Shown piece after piece: positions 25,356 to 36,640 of a DNA stretch of 64,000 nt. Source of the stretch: Panorpa germanica (Eukaryota > Arthropoda > Insecta > Mecoptera > Panorpidae); contig OY783203.1 of NCBI GenBank assembly GCA_963678705.1, positions 30,300,535 to 30,364,534 of the forward strand, written 5' to 3'. The number at the start of each line of letters is the position of its first letter. The first letter of the stretch is position 1. The notes under the pieces are model-generated. The model was not told where the DNA came from. It worked only from the letters and a program-made list of their open reading frames with translations, and did not search any database. A program made the position numbers and the translations under genes.

Positions 25356-25718
25356 TGCCGTCCCCACATGGGTCGATTGATTGCAAACTCGAAGTTTTCA
25401 ACGAAAACAAAAAACGAGCTGTGTTTCGTGACTCTATAGAATTTTTAACAATAGCATAATAAGGGATTTTATTGTGTCGTATTGTGAGGTATTTGTATGT
25501 ATGTATGTATTTAAATACTTTTGAAAAGTATTTGTGCACATCTCGCTCATGATGTTCACTATCAAAAGCATGCAACGTTATTGCCCTGCGACCTAGAAAC
25601 ACAGTCGCTCAAAACCAATTTCAAATCAGTTTTTTTTCACAAGACAGTTGCATTTTCATTCGGTTCGAGTGGATTCGGGGCTCGCGTTTGCAATCAGTCG
25701 ACCCGTGTGCAGACGGCC
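25356..25718. mobile_element. PIF/Harbinger-type MITE, copy 1
   Basis: A 363-bp element with about 35-bp terminal inverted repeats: left 'GCCGTCCCCACATGGGTCGA' and right 'TCGACCCGTGTGCAGACGGC', both followed inward by the 'TTGCAAAC' or 'GTTTGCAA' block. It is flanked by direct TTA (25353-25355 and 25719-25721), the three-base target duplication typical of the PIF/Harbinger superfamily. The interior is non-coding and shared with the copy at 46.45 kb. The frame at 25521-25856 runs across the element into the SINE and is not a gene. The insertion splits a SINE, which dates it as younger than that SINE. Confidence 0.85.
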
Positions 25719-25721
25719 TTA

Positions 25722-25826
25722 AAAACAACGAAAACCAGAAAATATAACTCTGGTCCGGGGATCAGACCTAAAAACACAGAAGCCAGCGTAAAGCATCAAT
25801 GCTCTCGCCCACTTTGTTGTTTATAT
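25722..25826 (-). mobile_element. SINE tRNA-like head, split by a MITE (SINE copy 6b)
   Basis: The minus strand reads 'AGTGGGCGAGAGCATTGATG', then 'GGTCTGATCCCCGGACCAG' and 'AGTTATATTTTCTGG', the SINE head with its B-box-like motif. It joins SINE copy 6a once the TTA-flanked MITE is set aside. Confidence 0.8.
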
Positions 25827-26494
25827 AATCATTTAATGAGTAGTCATTTTATGTGAAAAATAATTTTATAATTTGAACAATCTTTAAACCTTATCGGACA
25901 CACGACTTCTAGTTGTAGAACGTACTACATATATGACAAATTGTACATTATATAATAAAATATAGATACACGTATTTCAAATATGATTTTTACATTAAAA
26001 TACTAAATTAAAACATCCTTCATTCAAAATACATTTCGTAACTGTCAAATAAATAAATTTACTTTATGTGTTGTGTATACGAGTATTAACAGATGAAATA
26101 ATAAAATAATGTCAAATACGAGTAAGTACTAATTTTGATAAATCATCATTGATGACAGTTTCAGGGTGAGTTATTGTTAAACATGACCATGAACTGAAAT
26201 AGCTAATGGTAATGCCACACATATTATTGGGGTTAGTTGAGTTACCTACCTGCGAGTATACCGTAATAGGTATGAGAACACCTATGTTGACTCACAGAAC
26301 CGTGGGCGGAGGTCGGGACATGTCGAAACCAGTTCTGACATGTCGGAAAATTGAAGTCTCTTTGTTGGTATTAGGACAGGATATTCTGATACCCTATTAG
26401 TTTATCGTATTGATATTCATCGCAATGCAATTAGTAGCTATGCAATGGAGTTGTTGATATATAGGTTAATAAATGTATGTAAAGAAATTATATT
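25827..26494. other. AT-rich spacer
   Basis: Nothing recognised. The frame at 26206-26400 has no identifiable motif. Confidence 0.4.
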
Positions 26495-26801
26495 GCTCGT
26501 CTGTCGGTAAAACAGAACGCCATAGATGACGTTGTAGGAATAACGGCCAACACAGTTGATATTTGGAGTCGACAGAACTGACTGTGCATATTGTTAGGTT
26601 ATAATAAAATTAGATAAAAAAATTGACAATTTAAATAATAAACTTTAAATGTCGTTTCTTTGATTTCAGGTATGATATTTAAACAATGTAATTATTATAA
26701 TGTGTATGTAAATTACTAAAATAATCTTTGACTTCAGAAGCAACACATTAGTTTGATTAAAAATTTACAATTCCTAATAAAACTAGAGATATTGTCTTGT
26801 A
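26495..26801 (+). repeat. Dispersed repeat family 2, copy 2
   Basis: Carries all family blocks, starting 'GCTCGTCTGTCGGTAAAACA' and ending 'AGATATTGTCTTGTA', as does the 43.7-kb copy. These two shared ends give the best estimate of element borders (about 305-335 bp). The 'TTTCTTTGATTTCAGG' motif is intact; the second motif reads 'TTTGACTTCAG'. No open frame. Confidence 0.8.
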
Positions 26802-28160
26802 TAGGTGTTTCTTTTAAATATACAAAAGTTGACGGAGATATAACTATTTAAAATTTAAATTTCAGGATTGCTGTTTGTGACCACTAAAGAAATATGTAGC
26901 CAAGATTATTTGTTTTTCTCAACAATCATAATATAAAACTTGATGGGATACACGATCCAGCTGTTAGTAGTAAATTACGTATCACACATAATGCAACTTA
27001 AGCCCAATTCCCACACATTATTTTTATATTTAAATTAAGGTTTTAACCTTAAATGTAATTTTGAACTTGTGAAATCATGCGTCGTGCGTCAGTAATATAC
27101 ATTATTTTTTAATAATTACTATATTTATTTAATATATATTATTGTATTGAATATAATTAATTTTATTTCTTTATATTGCACAAGCTGAAATTTACATTTT
27201 TTTGTTAATATTTAACTTTAATCATTAAATTATTATTATAATCAAATAAAACTTAAGAATAATTAACTACAGTCCGTCAAATGATTGTAAGTAATTTTAA
27301 AGTAATCAATGGATTTGTTATAAAAGTCCTATAAAACTTTCTCTTGAATGAAAGTAAAAGTTAAACGCCTCCCCCTCTCCCTCCTCCTTCCACGTAATGT
27401 TTGTAATTTGAGATACGACAACAGTTACAGAGTATTTTACGTTAAAAGAAAAAGAAAATTGCTAGATAGAAGAACGTAATTTAGAAGCGTTCCCCGTTCC
27501 CAACGCACTTATTAGGTAATTCTTTCTTAAATCTTTAATAGTAGAATCTTACTTGAAATGTTTACAAATTAACGGTAACACCGTTAAATAGCAGAAAATT
27601 ACTTGTTATTTATATAAAGGTGTTCTTAGATAGAGGAACTATTCTCTTAGGATTATCTTCACTTATTCAATTAATTAGTTTATTAATAATAAATGCACGA
27701 GGGTCGTTTCGAAAGTTTCAGGTCTTGTATAGAGATGGCGCTGATATATTAGAAATGTATGTGTACGTTTTAAAATGAATAACACTAGTCAATACACATT
27801 TCGGTGACCAGAATCCAAAATAATCGTCAGATTTGGTCGGCTTGAATAATTTAGAAGAAATGGTCAACTTCATCTTTGCACAGCAAAGTTAACATACAAA
27901 ATTTATTTGTGTTTTAAGTCTTTGGGGCCGAGCTAAGGACCAGCATTGGGTTGACTGAATTTGGATTTTAATTGTCAAAAATCGCCGTTAATTGTCGACC
28001 TAAAAACATACAGAAACAAAGAAATTTTGTATGTCAAGTTCTCTCTGCAAGTATGTTGACCATTTTTATCAAATTAGCTAAATCAACTTTCCTATATATC
28101 TAAAACTACATCTGCTGCGGAAAAAATTGGAGTACATCAACTTTCAAAAGTTAAACGTTT
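26802..28160. other. AT-rich spacer
   Basis: No gene recognised. 'GGGTCGTTTCGAAAGTTTCA' at 27711 followed by 'GAGATGGCGCTGATAT' resembles the outer end of some mariner elements, but no second end or transposase motif was found. Confidence 0.35.
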
Positions 28161-28164
28161 GTAA

Positions 28165-28400
28165 TACATACTCGTACTTTACAAGTTATAGATGAGTATG
28201 GGTATTTAAAATAAAGAGGTTAAATTAATTTTATTGATAAAGTCAATAAGGTTTTTCAGACTTTCCCTGCTTTCAAATATCTGCCAAAGATCAGTTCCTA
28301 CTTTCCTGGCACTAAATAAAGAATTTTATTTTGTTTGTTTTACCCGTAGTTTAAAGAATAATTGTTTCGCTTATTACATTATCTATCGGGGGTGGGACGC
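28165..28400 (-). mobile_element. LINE 3' end with conserved C-terminus (LINE family X, copy 2)
   Basis: The minus strand ends in 'LWQIFESRESLKNLIDFI' followed by 'NKINLTSLF' and a stop at 28206-28208. This aligns with 'HKLIFESRETLISIF' of the copy at 10.07 kb. The 3' UTR again starts 'ATACCCATACTC'. Upstream, DNA-level similarity continues into the zinc-knuckle region ('GCGAAACAATTATTCTT'), though reading there is broken. The protein tail is more complete than in copy 1 and suggests the original ended ...ESLKNLIDFINK. It is a 5'-truncated LINE of the I/Jockey/R1 type. Confidence 0.7.
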
Positions 28401-31104
28401 GGTAAAATGAAAGAATTGTTTATTCTTTTTAAAAGTAAATTGTGTACTCTTCGTTAATTTATAAAATAATTCATTAACATTAAATGATATTAATTAAAAG
28501 AACTCCATCTCGTTATAATAAGTAAAGAAGCATATAACCTTAAAATTATTTCATTAAATAAATATATACTCACTCGTATTGCGTATTGTTACAGTCTGTT
28601 ATTTTATTTTACAGCTACTAATTAGGAAGTTGTCTCTAACGTTATGTTAATATTTTTATTTTCATAACAAAGTAACGCGTTTTTTTTAAATGCATGAATT
28701 CCCATTGTTTTACTAAGTGGAAAACCTCCAACCGGATGGTTATTGTAGGATTCGAGTTCGTCTTTTATTCCCCTTGGATACATTGAGTACACATACAAAA
28801 ATATTTTTACAAAGATATTCCTTTGTAGATCACAGAATAAATGTTGCTGCTAATTTTAATACAATTTATCCAAGTGTAAAATGACTAGCTAAATAACAAA
28901 ATTAAATGAATCTAAAAAATATAAAATCCTCTCTCTGATTTATTTGTTTTATTCGTGTTCTCACCTAGAGAGTGAAAGAGAGAAGGAGATTGGGAGATGG
29001 GGATACGGACCAAAAGTAAAAGGAAGTGTTCGTTCTTTTAAGTCTTGCGGTTATTCAGCATCACTCTTTTATAAAATTATGTATCATTGATCTTTGTAGC
29101 AATGTCTGTTTTTTGATGTTAATAAAATCCTTTATACCTATTTAATTTTAAGTGATATGATCTTGATGTTAATATTTAAATATTACTTAAAAGGAAGATA
29201 TTCCATTTTTCAAACAGGCTTCAGGCTTCAGGATATGACAGGCTCGCGCTGTTAAATAATAATAGAATTAGCAATCAATGAGTTGAAAATATTTTAATTT
29301 ATCTAACGAATTTCAAACAAACAAATATGCCTACAATGTTTTTATACGATTTAATTAATTTAATTTACGTAGTACCTACTTCTACTAATTATAAACTTTT
29401 GACTTTTCCATGTGAAATGGAAAATGGAAATGCGTTAAATAGATTCTTTAGAGAATTTGATTTATTTAATTATTAAAGTTTTCCATTTGAAGAATTTCAC
29501 GTCAAATCGAATAAAAATTGAACTCATATTTTTAAAAACTGTTCAAAGGGAAAATTCAAATTTTAATTAAACATAAAACAAATTATATAACACAGAAATT
29601 GTTTATTTATTTTAAATGGGAGTGACGTAATACGGATTATGTTTTTGAACGTTACACCGTTTCAAATAATATCAGCGATGTGGAAATTCAACCCGAAATC
29701 TGAACCAACTACAGACATTTCAACAAATATTCTGGCGGGTAGTTCTTGCATTACTTTTAAAAGATTTATTAAGATCTAAGAAGTTGCTTAAAACCCACAA
29801 CTAATCAAAATAGCGCAGCGGTTAGAAATGATGTTTTTCTAACCAACAATAATAAAGAGAGAATGTCAAGTTTAAGAGAAGTCTTATATTCTACCAGTGA
29901 GATGGAGAGGTAGACGTAAGTATTGTACGCAGGGAGAGGTGGGTGACATTGGCATAACAATACAAGCGAGCCAAAGTAATAAACAACAGCTACGGAAGAA
30001 TTTCAAGTGCCAGTACAATTATAAAACGAACAATGAAACTGTGACATTGAAGGCAGTGGGTAAATATGAAAAATAAACAGAAATACAAATACAAATTACA
30101 GACAGCAAGAAGAACACCAGGTTCACCAAGTTTACCAGGTTTATCAGGTTTGTCAGGTTTGTCAGGTGACCTACAAACGAACAAACCAACCATCAAACCA
30201 TCCAGCCAACCTATATTTACATTATGTATATTTTCTTCACGACATTACACAATTCATAATTCATATGTATGGTATCACATTTTGTTAAGGTGAATGGAAA
30301 ATAAAAAAAATATATTATTTTCATAATAATATTTTTCTGAAATCAATTATAATATGTTAAAGAAAATGTTCATAAATATTCTTTTATAGGTATTTGCAAA
30401 TGAAATTATACAGGTGTTGCTTGTACAATAATGAAACATACAATATTCGTATAGAAGAAAGGTAGCATTTTGATCTGCGTATGAACTGAGGATTATAAGA
30501 CAACTTTACGTGATAATTTAATTCATTTAACGTTTCCAATGGCTTAATTTCGATGTTAAGTCATATTAAGTAGACGCAATGATTGTCCAATAGTTGGAAC
30601 TAGAATTGATTGATCTCTAAAGATTAATAATTGAGCAATTAATTGTAAATTATTGGTTGTTTCTCTAACTGTGCTTATTTCATTATTTCGATGAATTCGT
30701 TAATTCCACGTAACTGTTCATACCATAGTAATTTTCATTATTATCTTCTCCGAATATTATCAAAGGACTATAGAACGTGAAATTATAGTTTGGTAATAGA
30801 TATCAAGAACATTTTCTAACTTGTGATGCTCGTACAAAGAAAAAGCCACCTTGAAATATTCTTATCGTTAATAAAGCAACTTACAGCTAATAATTTCTTG
30901 TTAACGTTCAAGTATAATCATTTCTGAGAAACATCAACTGAACTCAACCTAGTTATTGCTGTTATTTATTGAAATATCCTTTTGAAATCACAAGTCGTGT
31001 TAAGAACTTTTTAACGAGCACTCGTATATAAAATATTTATCATATCTTTAATCCTTGAACTGAAGATGGTGCGAAAATAATACTTCTTTAAAATAGAACA
31101 TTAA
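28401..31104. other. AT-rich spacer with a CAGGTTTGT tandem repeat and one shared repeat block
   Basis: No gene recognised. 30118-30168 holds about five imperfect 'CAGGTTTGT' or 'CAGGTTTAC' units, which produce Gly/Pro/Ser-rich frames on both strands (29990-30293). 30435-30530 is similar to 41935-42020 ('TTTGATCTGCGTATGAACTG' against 'TTTGATTTGCATATG'). Confidence 0.45.
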
Positions 31105-31723
31105 GACTAGTATTCCAGTCTAGAAATTTGAAAAAATAGTCATTATCTTGAACATATTTTGAAAGTTTAGACATTTAAGAATATGTCCCAAAAGGATTTT
31201 TCAAAATTCGAATTATTTACGGAGTTATAGCTATTTTAATGACTCGGCAACTAAAGCGGCTCACGTTAAACGATTTGACATGATTTCTGGAGTTTTAATT
31301 AACCAATCTTCAGACCTTCTATACATATCCTTTTATAAACCCTACCAGAATTAAGTCAAAATTTTGATTGTTACTATTTTTAAAAAATTGGTAAAAAATC
31401 GATTTTTTAAAAACAGTTGGCATTTTGCAAAAAAGAAAATCATTTCTCTTCTCTGATGTAGGGGATATAATGACATCCTTACTTATTAAGAATCTTTTTG
31501 TTTTTTCTGTTTCTAATGACTGAAAGGGTACGAATCGTGTCAGCCAGTACACGCTCACGCCAGTACGCCTCCACTTCACTTTGTGAATTTTGAATTTTTT
31601 AGTTCATTTTTAAAACATAAATAAATAAATGGTAAAAAATGGATCGAAAACATATATATTGGTTTTTTGTTACCGAGTTTGAAAAAACGTCCTAAACACG
31701 TGCCTCTAGACTAGAATACTCCC
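31105..31723. mobile_element. TTAA-flanked TIR element, complete copy
   Basis: Flanked by TTAA at 31101-31104 and 31724-31727. The left end reads 'GACTAGTATTCCAGTCTAGA' and the right end, read inward, 'GGGAGTATTCTAGTCTAGA', giving terminal inverted repeats of roughly 19 bp. It is 619 bp long, with an interior shared with 16.2 kb. The minus-strand frame at 31319-31579 has no transposase motif. TTAA duplication and CCC/GGG ends are features of the piggyBac superfamily, so a non-autonomous piggyBac-type element is the likely class, but no coding piece links it to the piggyBac remnants at 56-58 kb. Confidence 0.65.
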
Positions 31724-31727
31724 TTAA

Positions 31728-33781
31728 GCTAAGTAATCTTCCCCTGGAACTCCTTAATGAAATCTAGAATATTCTACGTAGGGTATATGTATTAAAGGAA
31801 AATTAATGTGTAACTATGTGAAAAGTTGCTGATTATTTTCTTCTGATGTCGTTCGTGTATACAAATATGTTATATTGAGCGAAATCAACGAAGACGACGA
31901 ACGATTCGTTGACAACGCCTTACCGTCACCGGCAAGGCGGTCGCCTCAAGGCGCATCTTGTCACCCCTTTCAAAACACAAAATTCATATAGTTATGTGCG
32001 TGCCTTATTACCAACTCTGGATCAACCCTTAGGCTGACTGACTCAGCTGAAACTTGGGGCCCTAACCTCAAAGAGCGCACTGGAATTAATTTGAATTTGA
32101 GATTACCCCTTTGCATTTCGAATTTTTTTTTACTTAAGAGATAATCAACATTACATTTCCTCATCATCATCAGTGGTGCAATAACGTCTCTAGAGTACAA
32201 ATAGGCTTAACAAATCGTATGCAAATTGATTAGATTGCAAAAAGGATCTAAGAAAATGGAAATTAACAATAAGTTTGTTAGAGATAATTGCAATGAATTT
32301 TAAAAGAATTTTGGAGGGCCTAGATATTTGTAGTTGCAGTTTTTTTAGCCTGCACTCCCATTTTAATGTTTTACTACAAGCAGATTGTTCAAATATACAT
32401 ATACAATTTAGCTTATATAAAACATCTTTATTTATAAAAATTCACAATTTTTTGAAGTAGATTAAATGAAAAAATTGCTACAGATGCATAAATGTGTTTA
32501 ACAAAATAATTTAAAACTCTCAAATGCAAGGAACGTAAGGCAAATGGATTTTTCAATTATAATAAAAAGATTTTTTGTCAGTTTTTCTTGTATAGAATGA
32601 CTAAGTTTTAATCAAAATTTTTGTGTTTAAAATAATTTTTCTTATAGGTTTTTGTAAAGAGGTAATATTCCTTTGTTCATTATCATTGTCTATTTGTCTT
32701 CATCATATATTATAATATTCCAAGTGTATGTTTATACTTTGCTGAAATTCGTATGATAGATCCAGAAAGGGTCCTGAGATGTTTTAGAAAATTTGCTATA
32801 TCGTAGAGCAAAACATTCTAAGACTTTCGACGTATTGACTTCAGAAAACAAAAATTAATATCGAAACATAACTTATGTTACGTAATCGTACATTACATTA
32901 ACAAAAAAATATGTTAAAGGTAAGCTTTTTATGTTAAATAAACTGTATAATATACGTTGAAATAATATCCACATTTTGTGTTTAGTGAATTTGCTTTATA
33001 AATAGAAAGAGATGTATACATCTAATTTCATTTCTTTAATAATTTTTGAGGTTATGTACAAAAATAAAATTGTAGATGATTGAAAGATTAATGACAAACA
33101 TAACTTTTATATTTTAATAATAAAAATTTCTATTAATAACACAAAATGTAAAATAAGTTTGTTATTTATTCATAACGTACCATAAACATAACAAACAATT
33201 AATCAAAATGTATTTCGATTAATAGAAGTAAGGATCTGGCAGTGGCAATCCATTTCCTCTGCATTTTATATTAAATTCAACATCAAATTCATTGTAACAA
33301 AATTACTACCTCAAAAAAACATTTTCTCAGAAACGTTTCATGAGGTATTTTTATTTAGAGTTTTTTTTTACGAAACGTAACGACGAGAGCGATTGTGTGT
33401 CAAAAGAAGAGAAAGTGGAGTGAGTAAGGGAGACAGCATTATACTTAACGTAGAAGTAAGTGCATATACGAAGAAATATATGTCAGCAAATATCACGAAA
33501 AGAAAAATATAAGTTTATCTGTTGTTTATTTACGTTATATATACGAGTATATGACAGGTTAGAAACGTTAGCGTTAGCGTTAGCGTTAGAAGCATGGCAT
33601 GAAATGTTACAAATTTGGTAATCAAATAAAACCCTATTGTAACCAGTGACCTAGTTACGTCGTCTTAAATTATATTTACTCTTTTAATGTGCTAGATACC
33701 AACGGAAGGGAAGGGGAAGGCAAAATTAGACTCCACTTGTCGTTAAAAACTTCACCTTTTAGGAAAACACTTATAGTCCAA
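31728..33781. other. AT-rich spacer with a GC-richer patch and a hexamer tandem
   Basis: No gene recognised. 31900-31965 is GC-richer ('GGCAAGGCGGTCGCCTCAAG'), with an imperfect dyad. 33566-33589 is four perfect units of CGTTAG. Confidence 0.45.
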
Positions 33782-34349
33782 GATTCCAGGACCGGCAGAC
33801 AAAATGAACAAAATGTGTAAGATTGAGTAGTGTTAGTATGTACAATGATCGTACGCCTACCTGCTAACTTGACCAGGCGGCCATTTTCCATGTATGAGGT
33901 AATCAAGGTTTATGTCTCACTCACTCTCATGCGCACGGATAATGCCGTCTCGCTCCTACTCGTAGCGGAATTAAAATTGGGTTTAGGGGATGTTTGACCC
34001 CTTGGATTAATCTCTCCTCTTGTAAAACGTTTTAAAACAGTTGTCTTGTAATACCTTGTATTACCTTGCAGACGCTTTAAAGCAGACAAAAAATTACTTA
34101 AGCTTACTTATTTTCTGATGATCCATTTTTATATATGTTAGCGAAACAACTGTTTTAAAACGTTTAAAAAAGGAGCGAGAGGACATAATCCATGCGCATG
34201 AGAGTCAGTGAGACATAAACCTTGATTACCTGATACCTGAAAAATGGCCGCCTGGTCAAGCTAGTAGGTAGATCATTGTACATACTAACACTACTCAATC
34301 TTACACATTTTGTTCATCAGAAAATAAATTGTCTGCCGGCTCTGGGATC
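33782..34349. mobile_element. Foldback-like element with long inverted arms
   Basis: The left arm (33782 to about 34045) and right arm (about 34146-34349) are inverted copies of each other. Matching blocks include 'ACCGGCAGAC' at the outer ends, 'ACAAAATGTGTAAGATTGAG', 'GTTAGTATGTACAATGATC', 'TTGACCAGGCGGCCATTTT', 'AATCAAGGTTTATGTCTCAC' and 'AAACGTTTTAAAACAGTTG'. The left arm has about 60 extra bases (33958-34018). The central 100 bp contains a third, partial copy of the outer end ('CAGACAAAAAATTACTT ... TTATTTTCTGATGATC'). There is no open frame of interest. Such foldback or long-TIR MITEs are known DNA-transposon derivatives; the superfamily cannot be assigned because no target duplication is clear. 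Confidence 0.85.
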
Positions 34350-36149
34350 TCACTCTATTAGATATATTTAATTAATTTAATTTAAAAAGGGAAATCTGAA
34401 ACATTTTTAGCATTTTTATAAAATCGTGATTATAATTATTAAGGCACGTCTCAACTAATGCTACTTTTATCAACAACAACTTTGTTGGTTTATATTTGTA
34501 GAAGGACTTCATAAACAAATATGTTTTCATTTAAAGAAACTTAATTCTCTTGCATTATTACACTTTTTACTTTAATGGTTATTAATCACCATTGTTGTGA
34601 AATAATTCACAGTTCATACGGCCGTGTTCATTTTACGATTCATAGATCAAAGTATCGCCTTCACTTCAAACTTGTATGTTTCTCAGCACCAAGAAAGCGG
34701 AACCTTGATCTACATACAGCATTCAGCTTCAGCTCTATCTATCTACACAACGTTTTCTGACGTTAATAAATCTATAAAATTATATTATGATACATATTAA
34801 ACTAATATATTTGTACCTAATAGATTTTTAATGTATTTTGCATTTATTTAATATCAATGTTACAAGAGTACGTTAAACTTCGATGATGAAACGTAACTTT
34901 ACGTGAAAAATGTTACCTTAAATAATACATCTGTATGAAGAATGTGTCTTAACTTGCAAGCTACTTCATAATCATAAATAACGCATGTATTTTGTAATTG
35001 CAACGTGACTACGCAACCCAAGCTGTAATTTTAATTTAATCTGCTTATAAAAATTCATGTAAATTTCTCAAACGTTAGTAAGTAACTTTACAAAACACTA
35101 CTAGTTAAATATTAAATTGTTCCTGAGTAAATAATTCCCAAAGCATGTCTAAAAACCACCCTAGAATAGAATATACCCTTAATAACATTATTTCGTTTTC
35201 GTTTTCGCTCTCACAAAAGTTTCCATTTGGTATAAAAGAACTTTATTGTTGATAACGATTACTGGAATGATTATAAGTCGGACGTGTGTGTAGACATTTC
35301 ACCGTTCACCGTTCTCCGTTTCCCGTACACCTTAGAACACGAAGACGAGGGAGAAGACGAAGACGAAGACATAGACGTAAAAGGGGTTTCAAAAGAAATA
35401 TATTGCATGACTGTGAAAAGCATGATGACAGATAACTCATGAATTCAAGCGTGACCGAAATTCTAAAAGACAGTGAACTGATATGTTACAAACAGAAACT
35501 GAAACATTTTCAGCAATAGGACAAAGTAAAGATCACCTTCGTTTGCTCTTCTTACATATTTTAGAAGACAATCCATTTCTAAAAGGTGAGATACATAGAG
35601 AATATTTAATATAAGGAAAATATGGTAAACTTAGAAAAAGAAAAAAGGAATCTAGGTTCTATAATATTCACGTTCTTGAAAGGAGTTAAACGGTTGTGGA
35701 GAGAGAGTATATTATATTCTACGGGAAAACTCATATTTAAGATATAAATATATATATATACTCGTATAAATATACAAGTTATAACCTTTAGAAATATCAC
35801 ACACGACTTGTCAATTCACATATGTAAACGTAAATTATTATTATTGAAATATAGATATGGTAGATTTCTTTGATTGTGATATAATTTTTACTCTATAGTT
35901 TATATCCTATGTATAATTTTCAACTCCACGTAGATTTTTTAAATTTTATTGCTAATATTAACAAAATTCTTCACATTTTTAAACGTAGAATGACAACTAG
36001 TCTAGGCCGTCTTACTAGGAACTCTCTCTCTCTTTGGTTTCGTTAACAAATATTACTAGTATTTCGGAAATTCTGACAAGTGATTGATAACGTTACTTTG
36101 CAGGAAAACCACGTATTACGGTCTCAAAAGGACAAGGCCATAGCTGAAG
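34350..36149. other. AT-rich spacer; possible isolated TTAA-element end
   Basis: No gene recognised. 'CCCTAGAATAGAATATACCC' followed by TTAA at 35179-35182 resembles the right end of the TTAA element at 31.7 kb, but the interior does not match. 35341-35375 is a run of 'GAAGAC'-like units. Confidence 0.4.
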
Positions 36150-36253
36150 TAAAATGTTTCTGTACATATCCACTTATTTCTTTACAGATGACGTCCTACT
36201 ATGTTAGCAGTTTCTATGATATCAAGGCATCATATATATGAAATAAACCGATT
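36150..36253 (-). mobile_element. SINE 3' part, interrupted by a LINE (SINE copy 7a)
   Basis: 'GATGACGTCCTACTATGTTA', 'TTTCTATGATATCAAGGC' and 'ATCATATATATGAAATA' are the reverse complement of the SINE 3' half. The copy continues through the 'TTCTCAGCACATA' duplication and resumes at 36607 ('ATTAATTAAATTTTATAC'), matching the SINE body at 14.59 kb. Confidence 0.6.
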
Positions 36254-36606
36254 TTCTCAGCACATATTTTTTTTTATATTTATTTGCCTTGACTTTTAGT
36301 CGTCATAGCCACCATCAAACATTTTTTATACATCTTTTATAATTTATAATTCAATTTTACAAATTTCTAAATATTTCAATAATTCACGAATTAATTTTGA
36401 ATCACTTAACAAAAATTTAGTATTAACTGGAAAAATTTTAATCACATCTAATATTTCACTATTAACTTTTGATCTTTCTAAACTGTAATTTATGCATTCA
36501 AATATAATATGATCCAAAGTTCCTTCTTCACCACATTGACATCTATCGTCACATTTAATATTAATTTTGTACAGGTGAGCTGGACTTTTACAATTCTCAG
36601 CACATA
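36254..36606 (-). mobile_element. LINE tail with 13-bp target-site duplication (LINE family Y)
   Basis: The element proper is 36267-36593, flanked by direct 'TTCTCAGCACATA' at 36254-36266 and 36594-36606. The minus strand encodes 'AHLYKINIKCDDRCQCGEE', then 'GTLDHIIFECINYSLERS' and 'LIRELLKYLEICKIEL' before a stop. The C-x-C ... H-x4-C arrangement is the C-terminal zinc knuckle of I/Jockey/R1-type LINEs. The 3' UTR is about 85 bases and ends in a poly-A run (T9 on the plus strand at 36267-36275). The copy is severely 5'-truncated, as expected from target-primed reverse transcription. It is a different family from the LINE ends at 10.1 and 28.2 kb. It begins without a methionine, so a simple start-to-stop search misses it. 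Confidence 0.9.
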
Positions 36607-36640
36607 ATTAATTAAATTTTATACTCAGAAAATAAATTTT
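36607..36640 (-). mobile_element. SINE continuation beyond the LINE (SINE copy 7b)
   Basis: 'ATTAATTAAATTTTATACTC' continues the SINE body after the LINE and its duplication. Only about 30 bp are legible. Confidence 0.45.

Noticed and set aside
25521-25856. 111-codon plus-strand frame
   Set aside because: Crosses the border between a PIF-type MITE and a SINE, so it is a chance frame.
27705-28160. Possible mariner end ('GGGTCGTTTCGAAAGTTTCA' then 'GAGATGGCGCTGATAT')
   Set aside because: Suggestive of a mariner terminus and leader, but no opposite end and no transposase residues could be found.
33566-33589. Four CGTTAG units, considered as telomere-like repeat
   Set aside because: Insect telomere repeats are TTAGG; this is a different hexamer and only 24 bp.
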